A DNA stretch of 45,590 nucleotides from RGIG3009 sp964390295 (lineage in GTDB: Bacteria; Bacillota; Clostridia; Oscillospirales; Acutalibacteraceae), in the NCBI GenBank assembly GCA_964390295.1, contig CAYMHR010000011.1, positions 1 through 45,590 on the forward strand, in the 5' to 3' direction. The translations under genes and the position numbers were made by a program. The notes under the pieces were generated by a model. That model was not told the DNA's origin. It saw only the letters and a program-made list of their open reading frames with translations, and made no database searches. This document shows positions 1 through 7,316 of this stretch, piece after piece; position 1 is the first letter of the stretch; each line of letters opens with the position of its first letter.

Positions 1-1
1 C

Positions 2-55
2 TCCTACACCAGCCAGATGGTTCGCACCATCAAGTATTTCGCTGAGCTGGGCTGA
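2..55 (+). CDS. C-terminal 17 residues of an unidentified protein (partial)
   Basis: An open frame enters from the left edge and ends at TGA 53-55, with its last residues reading QMVRTIKYFAELG. A strong hairpin terminator follows 20 nt later, which supports this as the true end of a gene. The fragment is too short to assign to a family, and I do not name a function. Confidence 0.6.
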   Translation, partial: SYTSQMVRTIKYFAELG

Positions 56-75
56 TCTCGCGTATAGGTAAAGCG

Positions 76-107
76 GCAGGCGCACTATCGTGGTGCGCCT
101 GCTTTTT
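76..107 (+). terminator. Rho-independent terminator
   Basis: The stem GCAGGCGCAC (76-85) pairs perfectly with GTGCGCCTGC (93-102) around a 7-nt loop and is followed by five T. It ends the partial gene at the left edge and separates it from the gene starting at 133. Confidence 0.9.
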
Positions 108-132
108 AATCATCGGAAAGGAGCGTTGCGGA

Positions 133-798
133 ATGAAGTATATTCCGGAATATAACGGCACCCTGCGAAGCCACAAGCTGAACGTGCCGAGTGCTACGTA
201 TGAGTGTAGTGGCATTGCTATCTTCGGCCGTCGCATTAAATCGTTGGTGTTTTCCACCGACGTGGCGATCATTAAAAACATCAATACCGATGCGGTCATT
301 GCGGTATATCCGTTTACTCCGCAACCTACCATTGCTCAAGCCATCATTTCGGTGGCGGATGCACCGGTGTTCGTCGGGGTTGGTGGAGGGCTGACTTCGG
401 GTGATCGTTCGGTGAGACTGGCAGTGGAAGCGGAAAATCAGGGGGCGTTTGGGGTTGTCGTCAATGCGCCAATCGCGCCGGAGGTGATTCGAAACATCAA
501 ACAGGTGGTGGATATTCCGGTGGTAGCGACGGTGGTATCGGATCGACAGGATATTGCCGAGCGTATTGAGGCGGGAGCCGATATTTTGAACATATCGGCC
601 GCGGCGCGTACAGCGGAGGTGGTTTCGTTTGTGAGAGAACGGTACCCGGAAATTCCAATCATTGCCACCGGCGGACCGACAGAGGAGACCGTTCAGGCAA
701 CCATTCGAGCCGGTGCCAACGCAATCACCTATACGCCGCCGACCAACGGCGAGCTGTTTGCCGCCTCCATGCGAGATTACCGGCGACGATATTTGTAA
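133..798 (+). CDS. TIM-barrel protein, annotated 'hydrolase' in Firmicutes
   Basis: This 221-residue cytoplasmic protein starts at ATG after the ribosome site AAAGGAG. It looks like a single (beta/alpha)8 barrel: regular strand-helix alternation, a Gly-rich turn GVGGGLTSG near residues 77-85, and a C-terminal IIATGGPTEE stretch followed by AGANAITYTPPTNGE. These resemble the phosphate-binding loops of ThiG/NanE/IMPDH-like barrels. From memory, close relatives are widespread in Clostridia under the bare name 'hydrolase', without a proven reaction. It stands alone between two terminators, so the context gives no pathway. The substrate is unknown. Confidence 0.75.
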   Translation: MKYIPEYNGTLRSHKLNVPSATYECSGIAIFGRRIKSLVFSTDVAIIKNINTDAVIAVYPFTPQPTIAQAIISVADAPVFVGVGGGLTSGDRSVRLAVEAENQGAFGVVVNAPIAPEVIRNIKQVVDIPVVATVVSDRQDIAERIEAGADILNISAAARTAEVVSFVRERYPEIPIIATGGPTEETVQATIRAGANAITYTPPTNGELFAASMRDYRRRYL

Positions 799-801
799 AA
801 G

Positions 802-837
802 ACGAAGCCCCGACAGTCTTGTCGGGGCTTCGTTTTC
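802..837 (+). terminator. Rho-independent terminator
   Basis: The stem ACGAAGCCCCGAC (802-814) pairs perfectly with GTCGGGGCTTCGT (821-833) around the loop AGTCTT, followed by TTTT. It lies between the convergent TIM-barrel gene and the glycosidase on the other strand. The 13-bp GC-rich stem could terminate both. Confidence 0.85.
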
Positions 838-843
838 GTTGGA

Positions 844-2460
844 TTACGGATTTAAGCCAATGCGGAAAATGCAAGCGTCAAACGCAGGAATTTCCTGCGG
901 GCTTCCGTACAAGTTTTCCCGAATCGCATATCCGTGCCGCAAAGAGAAGGACGGTGTTTGTGCCGTATCGGAATAGTTGACGGCGGCGCAGAGGATACTA
1001 CCGTCGGTATCCGGGTGCAACGTCAGTCCGACAAACGGATTGGCGGTGACGATCGCCTTGCGTGCCAGTTGATCGGCAAAAACCGTGCGATAGAGCTGGT
1101 AATAGTTTTCCTTCGGGAATTCGCGGACGTTCAGAAGCATAGCTTCCAACGGAAAGTTGACGACGATGACGCGTCCCTTGCCAAAACGGTTGACGGTGAC
1201 GGCAGGATTACCGTGATCGTCGGTGGTGGTAGGAGTAACGCGGAATTCCCGTTCACGTGTGAAGTGGATCGCGTTTTCGCCCAACGCAACAGTGCCGCTG
1301 TCGTCGGCACAGGAATCGACGATTTTCAGACCGGATAGCGGCTGAAATTCTGCCAAAAACGCGTTGTCAATGGAAACGTACAGCGTAGCCCCGTTTTGCA
1401 CACGGCGCGGAAGCTCCAAATACGTTTCGCGTGGCAACACCGAGGTACCGGCAACGGAAGGCATGAGATACAGATCGGAGGGTGGTAGCGGCTGATCGGG
1501 CGACATATAGCATAGGGTCAGGCCGCTTTGTTCGTTGGCGCACCACCACAAAACGCCGGAGGCGCCGTGAATCCAGTTTGACCACAGGTTGACACGCAAA
1601 AACGCGGCGGCGTTTTCGTCGGAGCAGATCATCGGCCCCAACGTTCCGATTTCCTCCACCAGACAGGGGCGGTTCCCGATATCGCCGTAAAGCTTGGTTT
1701 CACAGGTGGCGTGCAGAGCGGTTCGCATGGAGGCGATGGGGTCATGCCCGGCATAGGGAACGAAATAGGGGTAGGGGTGTGTGGTGAGAACGTCGCACGC
1801 TTCCGCCTGTCCCCGAATTGTCCAGTGCCCCTGCTCCCGTGAGGCAACCAGTCCGTGCATTCCGGAAACGACGGGGCGCGACGGGTCGGCGGCGCGAATG
1901 GCGTTGGCAACGGTCAGACTCCAAGCGGTGGCTTCTTCTTCGGAGACCGTCGGCGCGAGATTGTTACATTCGTTGCCGAGGTCCCAGGCATAAATCGTTC
2001 GGCGGTCGCGGAAGCGGGAAACGAATCCGCGAATAAACCGCTACTGGAACAGCAGGGCGACGGGATCGGTCAGCAGGTTTTTGCCGTATAGGGCGGACGG
2101 AATATGGGTTTGTCCGCTCATAAAGCCGGTTATAAGTCCCACAATAAGGCGGACACCGAATTCGTCGCACAGATCGCAAAAATCGGAAAAGTGTTCCACC
2201 ATAATCGGGTCCAGCCAGTCAGGCGATGCTAGGCGGTCGCCTTGCTCGGTACGATATTCACGAAGGTGGGCATAGCTGTCCACAAACGGTGCAATCGGCT
2301 GAAAGTCGCGCCAGTTGGGAAACACCCGCATACAGGAAACACCGTGTGCGGTAAGGACCTGCAGGTCTTCGCGAACGACGGCTGGGTCCCAGCGCCGCCA
2401 CATATCGATTCCGGCGTGGGAAGCCCAGTAATTACAGCCGAGCAAAAATTCACGAGGCAT
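844..2460 (-). pseudogene. GH5-like (endo-mannanase/cellulase-type) glycosidase interrupted by an in-frame UAG
   Basis: Read from ATG 2458-2460, the frame runs 139 codons, meets UAG at 2041-2043, then continues in the same frame to TAA at 844 (539 codons including the UAG). Both halves belong to one glycosidase. The N-terminal part has the GCNYW and RVFPNW strands typical of clan-A barrels. The part after the stop has DLGNEC, with E164 as probable acid/base, and LVEEIGT, with E270 as probable nucleophile. The family is GH5 or the related COG3934 mannosidase group; the exact substrate is uncertain. No signal peptide is visible, so it would act in the cytoplasm. An SD (GGGAGGT) and a promoter precede it. 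Both catalytic residues lie after the UAG, so the truncated product should be inactive. It is a recent pseudogene, a base-call error, or less likely a readthrough gene. Confidence 0.72.
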
Positions 2461-2491
2461 AGAGGAAACCTCCCGGTACTTTATTAAAGGT

Positions 2492-2521
2492 ATTGTAGCA
2501 TGAGTTGCGGGAAAAAGTAAA
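2492..2521 (-). promoter_or_regulatory. Probable sigma-A promoter of the glycosidase
   Basis: On the minus strand, TTTACT (2516-2521) and TACAAT (2492-2497) are 18 bp apart, upstream of the SD complement at 2468-2474. It sits back to back with the manA promoter. The -35 box is weak and the -10 box good. Confidence 0.55.
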
Positions 2522-2530
2522 GCCTTTTCG

Positions 2531-2560
2531 TTGACAAAGACTTTCGGCGTATGCTATCAT
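2531..2560 (+). promoter_or_regulatory. Sigma-A promoter of manA
   Basis: TTGACA (2531-2536) and TATCAT (2555-2560) are 18 bp apart. They are followed by GAGGAGG (2571-2577) and the GTG start at 2586. Confidence 0.75.
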
Positions 2561-2585
2561 AAGTACGTTAGAGGAGGGATGCCAC

Positions 2586-3532
2586 GTGGAACCGCTGAAA
2601 TTGCGAGCCGCTTTTAAGGACTACCTATGGGGCGGAACAAAGCTCAACGAGCGGTATCATAAGCATTCCGGATTTTTGCGCACGGCGGAAAGCTGGGAGC
2701 TGAGCACGCATCCCGACGGCTTGTCGGTGATCGACGGCGGTACCTTTGACGGAATGACGCTGGCCGACTATATTGCGACTCACCCGACGGCGTTGGAAAC
2801 CGTGTGCCCGACGAAAGAGCTTCCGGTGCTGGTCAAGCTGATCGATGCCGCGCAAGACCTTAGCGTGCAGGTTCATCCCAACGACGAGCAGGCACGGGCG
2901 TGGGAAGGCCAAAGCGGAAAAAAGGAAATGTGGTACGTGATGGAGGCGGAACCGAACGCCGCCATTGTGTACGGCTTTCGGAAGCCGACGTCGGAATCGG
3001 CACTGGAGCAAGCTCTTCGGAACGGCACTGTGATGCAACTGTTGGATCGGGTACCGTCGCATAAGGGACAGGCCTTTTTGTGGAAGCCGGGACGGTGCAC
3101 GCGATCGGTGCCGGCAATCTGATTGCGGAAATTCAGCAAAATCCCAACGTTACGTACCGCTTGTACGACTACGGGCGCCGCGATAAAGACGGAAATTTGC
3201 GGACGTTGCACGTCGAGAAAGGACTTCGTGAGGCGGTACGTGGCAAGCCGACACCGCATGAGATGCCGCGGCATGCGGATGGCACGCGGACGTTGGGACG
3301 GTGTTCGTACTTTGATGTTAGGGAATTGCCCGTTTGCGGGAAATCGGTTCGGACGTGCCGAGCGGACAGCTATCAGTATTTGCTGGTTGTTGAAGGGCAG
3401 GTAGCGATGGCAGGGGTGCTTTTGGAGGCCGGCGAAGGGGTTTTCCTTCCGGCAGGCTTGGGGGAATACGTCGTGGACGGCCAAGGCGCGGCGTTGGCGG
3501 TTGCCAACCCTTCTGCCGAACCAATCGATTGA
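2586..3532 (+). pseudogene. manA: Class I mannose-6-phosphate isomerase, split by a one-base frameshift
   Basis: ManA interconverts mannose 6-phosphate and fructose 6-phosphate, using zinc. The first frame (GTG 2586, SD GAGGAGG) has the usual N-terminus, the zinc-ligand region SVQVHPND and KKEMWYVM, and runs through GQAF before leaving the family sequence. The +1-offset frame picks up exactly at VEAGTVHAIGAG, which carries the last zinc-binding His, and continues to TGA 3530-3532. The junction is a run of five T (3075-3079). A sixth T, or a -1 slip on TTT, would give the expected AFFVEAG and a 315-residue protein, the normal size for the short Firmicute enzyme. No other residue is lost, so the damage is recent, a sequencing error, or slippage. 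It shares a divergent promoter region with the damaged glycosidase. Confidence 0.85.
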
Positions 3533-3556
3533 CCTAAAAAGTATGAGGTGACGTTG

Positions 3557-4153
3557 ATGAAAGAAAGTTTGTTTAAACGAGCGGCGCGCTTGTATGGACG
3601 GTGTGTTTTGGCGACGGTGCTGGGTACCTTTATGTACTTTTCCGTGGGAATTATTACTCATGCCGTTACGCCGAACAGCACGACGCTGTCGGATGGCGCG
3701 TCATTTTTGATGAATCTGATTGCACTGATTTTGCAAGCCTTTTTGTCGCTGGCAATTATTTATGCTGAAATGTGGAAGCAGGGTGACCGCGATGGCGGAC
3801 CGGTGATGTTCGGCCATGCCGAGGGAGACCCGTTGCTTGGCTTGAAGGTAGGCTTGCTGTCGGCGGTTCCGGCACTGTTGGGATACGTTTTGCTGATTTT
3901 GGAAAAGCTCATCGGGTTCTGGCCGACGTATATGCAGGTGTACCGCCTTTCCAATTTTGCGCTGTACCCGATCATTGTGTGGACGTTGGGCGCGCGGGGT
4001 AACGTGCCGGCGGCGGATTGTTCTTGGGCTGGGATTTTGCTGTCGGTGCTTCCTACCGTGGTAATCGTTTTGGCATCGGCCGGATTCTATTACATCGGTT
4101 ATCGTCAGCTCACCTTTGCACAAAAGCTGATGTATAAAAACAAAAAGCGATAA
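3557..4153 (+). CDS. Multi-pass membrane protein of unknown function
   Basis: A 198-residue protein with about five hydrophobic segments (near residues 15-35, 48-68, 90-112, 125-145 and 160-180) and a basic KNKKR C-terminus. I chose ATG 3557 because GAGGTG (3545-3550) lies 6 nt before it. An in-frame GTG at 3548 would overlap the ribosome site. It begins 24 nt after manA and may be cotranscribed with it. I recognise no family motif or catalytic residue. A transporter-like or envelope role would be a guess. Confidence 0.75.
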   Translation: MKESLFKRAARLYGRCVLATVLGTFMYFSVGIITHAVTPNSTTLSDGASFLMNLIALILQAFLSLAIIYAEMWKQGDRDGGPVMFGHAEGDPLLGLKVGLLSAVPALLGYVLLILEKLIGFWPTYMQVYRLSNFALYPIIVWTLGARGNVPAADCSWAGILLSVLPTVVIVLASAGFYYIGYRQLTFAQKLMYKNKKR

Positions 4154-4161
4154 TCATCTCT

Positions 4162-4191
4162 CCCCCTGCATATATGTGATAGGCAGGGGGT
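4162..4191 (+). promoter_or_regulatory. Hairpin covering the cwlD ribosome-binding site
   Basis: CCCCCTGC (4162-4169) is the exact complement of GCAGGGGG (4183-4190), with a 13-nt loop. The 3' arm is the purine-rich Shine-Dalgarno region of cwlD, whose GTG start follows at 4199. There is no U-tract, so it does not look like a terminator. It should block ribosome binding when folded. Confidence 0.5.
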
Positions 4192-4198
4192 GTTGATT

Positions 4199-4894
4199 GT
4201 GAAGCGCGAACGCCGGTCTACGGTAACGGACATTGCGATTGTGTGCTTGTGCGGAGCGTTGCTCCTGGCGGTGACGTGGGGCGCGGTGGATCGCCGCGCA
4301 ACGAACGGCACGCCGGCGGAAGTCCCACACATTGTCATTGATCCAGGCCACGGTGGCGCCGACGGTGGTGCCGAAGCGCCGGACGGCACGCTGGAGAAGG
4401 AACTGAATCTGGCGGTATCGTTGCCGTTGTGCGATTTGCTCACGGTGATGGGGTATTCGGTGGAGATGACCCGCACAGCCGATGTGATGCTCAATACGGA
4501 GGGCAGCACTCTGCGCGAGCGCAAGGTCAGCGATATGCGAAATCGGTTGGCTATGGTGGAACAGGCCGACCTGACGGTGAGTATTCATCAAAACAAGTTC
4601 ACACAGCCGCAGTACGACGGAACGCAAATTTTTTATTCGGCAAACACCGAGGAAAGTCGGCTGTTGGCGGACAGCGTGAGGAAGCAGGTGGTTGCTTTGC
4701 TTCAGCCGGAAAACACGCGGGAGCTGAAGCGCGGCACGGCGGATATTTATTTGCTGGCGCACGCCACGCGTCCGATGATTTTGGTGGAATGTGGCTTTTT
4801 ATCGAACGCGGCGGAGCTTGCCAAGCTCAAAGAGCCGGCGTATCAGCGACAGATGGCGTTTGCCGTTGCGGCGGGTGTGATGACGTATTTTTGA
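4199..4894 (+). CDS. cwlD: N-acetylmuramoyl-L-alanine amidase, CwlD-like (Amidase_3)
   Basis: This enzyme cleaves the bond between muramic acid and L-alanine in peptidoglycan. In spore formers CwlD helps make muramic-delta-lactam in the spore cortex. An N-terminal hydrophobic anchor (about residues 12-30) exports the domain. The zinc-site pattern of Amidase_3 is complete: IDPGHGG (His), EKELNLA (Glu), SIHQNKF (His) and the catalytic Glu in ILVECGFLSN. At 231 residues it matches CwlD rather than the larger vegetative amidases, and there is no SH3 or SPOR wall-binding domain. GTG 4199 is preferred because the G-run ends 7-8 nt before it. GTG 4190 is possible but would lie inside the ribosome site. 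radA follows after 17 nt. Confidence 0.85.
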   Translation: MKRERRSTVTDIAIVCLCGALLLAVTWGAVDRRATNGTPAEVPHIVIDPGHGGADGGAEAPDGTLEKELNLAVSLPLCDLLTVMGYSVEMTRTADVMLNTEGSTLRERKVSDMRNRLAMVEQADLTVSIHQNKFTQPQYDGTQIFYSANTEESRLLADSVRKQVVALLQPENTRELKRGTADIYLLAHATRPMILVECGFLSNAAELAKLKEPAYQRQMAFAVAAGVMTYF

Positions 4895-4911
4895 CTAAAA
4901 GGAGCGGCACT

Positions 4912-6261
4912 ATGGCGGGAAAACAAAAAAACGTGTATATTTGTACCGAATGTGGCGGACAATTTCCCAAATGGTCCGGCCGTTGTCCGCAGTGTGGGGA
5001 ATGGAACACGCTGAACGAGGAGGTCGTTGTACCGACGCGCGCCGGGGCGACTACCGATTCCAAAGCAGAGCTGTTTCGGATCGATGCGATCGACACGCAG
5101 GCAGAAACGCGCTTTCCTACCGGCATGAGGGAGTTGGATCGTGTGCTTGGCGGCGGCATTGTACCGGGCGGTATGATGCTGATCGGCGGCGACCCCGGCA
5201 TCGGAAAATCCACGCTGTTGTTGCAGATATGTGGTCATTTAAGCCAAAGCTATCGGGTACTGTACGCATCCGGCGAGGAATCGGCGCGGCAGATCAAACT
5301 GCGCGCGGAACGGCTCGGCGTGGATAACGGCGAGCTGTTGCTTCTGTGCGAAACGGACATGAACGTAATTTTGAATACGATCGTATCCGAAAAGCCGGAC
5401 GTTGTTATTGTGGACTCCATTCAGACGGTGAGCTTGCCGGAATTGTCCTCCTCGCCGGGTAGTGTTACGCAGGTGCGCGAATGTACCGGCGCGTTGATGC
5501 GTGTGGCCAAGCGTGAGGACGTTCCGGTATTTGTGGTTGGTCACGTCAACAAGGACGGCGCGATTGCCGGTCCGAAGGTGATGGAGCACATCGTGGACTG
5601 CGTGTTGTATTTTGAGGGCGACCCTCACAGCAATTACCGGATGCTGCGGTGCGCCAAAAACCGTTACGGCTCAACTAATGAAATCGGCGTGTTTGAAATG
5701 CGCGACCGCGGTCTGTACGAGGTGGAAAACCCGTCGTTGATGCTGCTGTCGGGGCGGCCGAAGAATGTCAGCGGCACCTGCGTCGCCTGTACCATGGAGG
5801 GCTCGCGTCCGTTGCTGGCCGAGGTGCAGGGGCTGGTGTCGCCTACCGGGTTTGGCAATCCGCGCCGCATGGCGACCGGCTTTGACAACAACCGATTGGC
5901 GTTGCTGTTGGCAGTGCTGGAAAAACGGGGTGGCTTTTTCTTTTCCAATCTGGATACGTATTTGAATGTCGTCGGCGGCTTGCGGCTGGATGAGCCGGCG
6001 GCCGATTTGCCGGTTGCGCTGGCGTTGGTTTCCAGCCTGAAGGACAAACCGGTGGACGAGGGCGTGGTCGCCTTCGGTGAGGTGGGCTTGGCCGGAGAGC
6101 TTCGGTCGGTATCCGGCGCTGAACAACGCATTGCCGAGGCGGCGCGATTAGGCTTTTCTCGTGTGATTGTTCCGGCACACACCGTAAAAACGTTGTCCGC
6201 CACCTATCCGATCGAAATTGTCGGTGCCGCCACACTCCGCGAAGCGTTTGAAAAACTGTAG
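4912..6261 (+). CDS. radA: DNA repair protein RadA/Sms
   Basis: RadA is a RecA-related, ATP-driven branch-migration helicase that helps process recombination intermediates. The 449-residue protein has, in order, a four-cysteine zinc finger (CTECGG and CPQCGEW, residues 11-30), a RecA-type ATPase with Walker A GDPGIGKST, the RadA signature KNRYGS, and a C-terminal Lon-protease-like domain. ATG 4912 follows the SD AAAGGAG. The frame stays open upstream through cwlD, but that part is not family sequence. It ends in TAG, showing that UAG is a normal stop in this genome. A terminator follows. Confidence 0.96.
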   Translation: MAGKQKNVYICTECGGQFPKWSGRCPQCGEWNTLNEEVVVPTRAGATTDSKAELFRIDAIDTQAETRFPTGMRELDRVLGGGIVPGGMMLIGGDPGIGKSTLLLQICGHLSQSYRVLYASGEESARQIKLRAERLGVDNGELLLLCETDMNVILNTIVSEKPDVVIVDSIQTVSLPELSSSPGSVTQVRECTGALMRVAKREDVPVFVVGHVNKDGAIAGPKVMEHIVDCVLYFEGDPHSNYRMLRCAKNRYGSTNEIGVFEMRDRGLYEVENPSLMLLSGRPKNVSGTCVACTMEGSRPLLAEVQGLVSPTGFGNPRRMATGFDNNRLALLLAVLEKRGGFFFSNLDTYLNVVGGLRLDEPAADLPVALALVSSLKDKPVDEGVVAFGEVGLAGELRSVSGAEQRIAEAARLGFSRVIVPAHTVKTLSATYPIEIVGAATLREAFEKL

Positions 6262-6271
6262 AGGAAAAATC

Positions 6272-6300
6272 AAGCAGGCTGAAAAGCCTGCTTTTTCTTT
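6272..6300 (+). terminator. Rho-independent terminator after radA
   Basis: AAGCAGGCT (6272-6280) pairs with AGCCTGCTT (6285-6293) around GAAA, followed by a T-rich tail. It closes the manA-to-radA block. Confidence 0.9.
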
Positions 6301-6389
6301 TGCAAAAACTGAAATCGCGCCTTATATTTGCGACGTTCCGTCAAACAATACTACCGTAAAAGAGCGTTTTTCGGAAAGGACAGAGCGGC

Positions 6390-7313
6390 TTGAAAAAGTA
6401 TGTGTGGTTGGCGGTGGGAACGACGATGGCGCTGATCGCGGCGCTGTTGCTTCGGCGGGAAATCCTGCCGACGGCGACGGAGGTGGAGCTGTTTACCGTC
6501 ACCGCGTCGCAGGTGAAGCAAACGATCAGTTGTACCGGCAAGGTGCAGTCGGCGGAGGGCAACGAGGTATATGCCGGTGCGCCCTGCATAGCGCGGGAGA
6601 TTCTGGTGCAGGAAGGACAGGAGGTTCAAGCGGGCGATGTGCTGTTTACGGTGGATACGGAAGCGACACAGCAGGCGTTGGCGCAACTTGGCGGCTCGGC
6701 GGTGACGGGAAACGCGCCCTCTGCTGTGACGGCGCCGGTCGGTGGCGTGGTGACGGAGTTGAACGTACAACGCGGCGAGCTTACCTCCACGATCAAGCCG
6801 TGTGCCGTGATCTCCTCCGGGAATACCGTTCACGTGGCGGTGGTGATTCGGGAAAAATACGTTTCCCGCGTGGCGGTGGGACAGGCGGTGGAGATCAGCG
6901 GCGTTGCTTTTTCCAAAGCCGTGTATCACGGCACCGTTACGTATCTTGCCGACGTTGCCCATCAGGAGTATCTCGGTACGGTTTCGGAAACGGTGGTGGA
7001 TGCGGTCGTGACGTTGCAGGAGGACGAGCTCGACACCTCCCTGCGTGCCGGGTTAAACGCACAGGCGTGCGTGGTGGTGAACGTGGTGGACAATGCCTTG
7101 CTGGTGCCGTATACCTGCATTGCTCAAAGTGAGGAGGGGGAGGAATACGTCTACGTATATCAGGAAAACGGAAAGGCTGTGCGTCAGACACCGCAATTCG
7201 GAGATGAGTGCGGCGACGGCGTGTTGGTGGTGTCCGGGTTGGCGCCGGGGGCCAGAGTGGTTTGTGAGCCGGAGACACTGTCCGGCGAGGTTGCAACCGT
7301 GCGGGCGAGCTGA
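6390..7313 (+). CDS. Periplasmic-adaptor-type (membrane fusion) protein of an ABC exporter
   Basis: This protein of 307 residues starts at TTG 6390, 9 nt after GAAAGGA. One N-terminal membrane anchor (residues 4-22) is followed by a biotinyl/lipoyl-like half near residues 50-85 (VQEGQEVQAGDVLFTVD), a very short linker instead of the usual alpha-helical hairpin, the second lipoyl half (APVGGVVTELNVQRGE), then beta-barrel and membrane-proximal domains. This is the MacA/HlyD-family layout. It overlaps no gene but ends 3 nt before the permease start, so the two are translated together. In Gram-positives such proteins assist MacB-like exporters of peptides or lipids. The cargo is unknown. The reduced hairpin fits a cell without an outer membrane. 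Confidence 0.82.
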   Translation: MKKYVWLAVGTTMALIAALLLRREILPTATEVELFTVTASQVKQTISCTGKVQSAEGNEVYAGAPCIAREILVQEGQEVQAGDVLFTVDTEATQQALAQLGGSAVTGNAPSAVTAPVGGVVTELNVQRGELTSTIKPCAVISSGNTVHVAVVIREKYVSRVAVGQAVEISGVAFSKAVYHGTVTYLADVAHQEYLGTVSETVVDAVVTLQEDELDTSLRAGLNAQACVVVNVVDNALLVPYTCIAQSEEGEEYVYVYQENGKAVRQTPQFGDECGDGVLVVSGLAPGARVVCEPETLSGEVATVRAS

Positions 7314-7316
7314 ACG

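Noticed and set aside
844..1860. The downstream part of the glycosidase as a separate gene starting at the internal ATG
   Set aside because: It would begin inside the catalytic barrel after the acid/base Glu, with no ribosome site, and it is in frame with the upstream half.
2041..2043. UAG recoded as an amino acid genome-wide
   Set aside because: radA, ftsW and pth all end at TAG exactly where the family length predicts.
2873..3661. 262-codon open frame opposite manA
   Set aside because: It is antisense shadow of a GC-rich gene: no ribosome site, basic low-quality composition, no family resemblance.
4429..4911. Long open extension upstream of radA
   Set aside because: It overlaps cwlD in another frame and has no RadA-family sequence; a ribosome site precedes ATG 4912.
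6327..6355. Possible promoter before the adaptor gene (TTGCGA and an AT-rich box)
   Set aside because: No acceptable -10 hexamer at 16-18 bp spacing, so I left it out.
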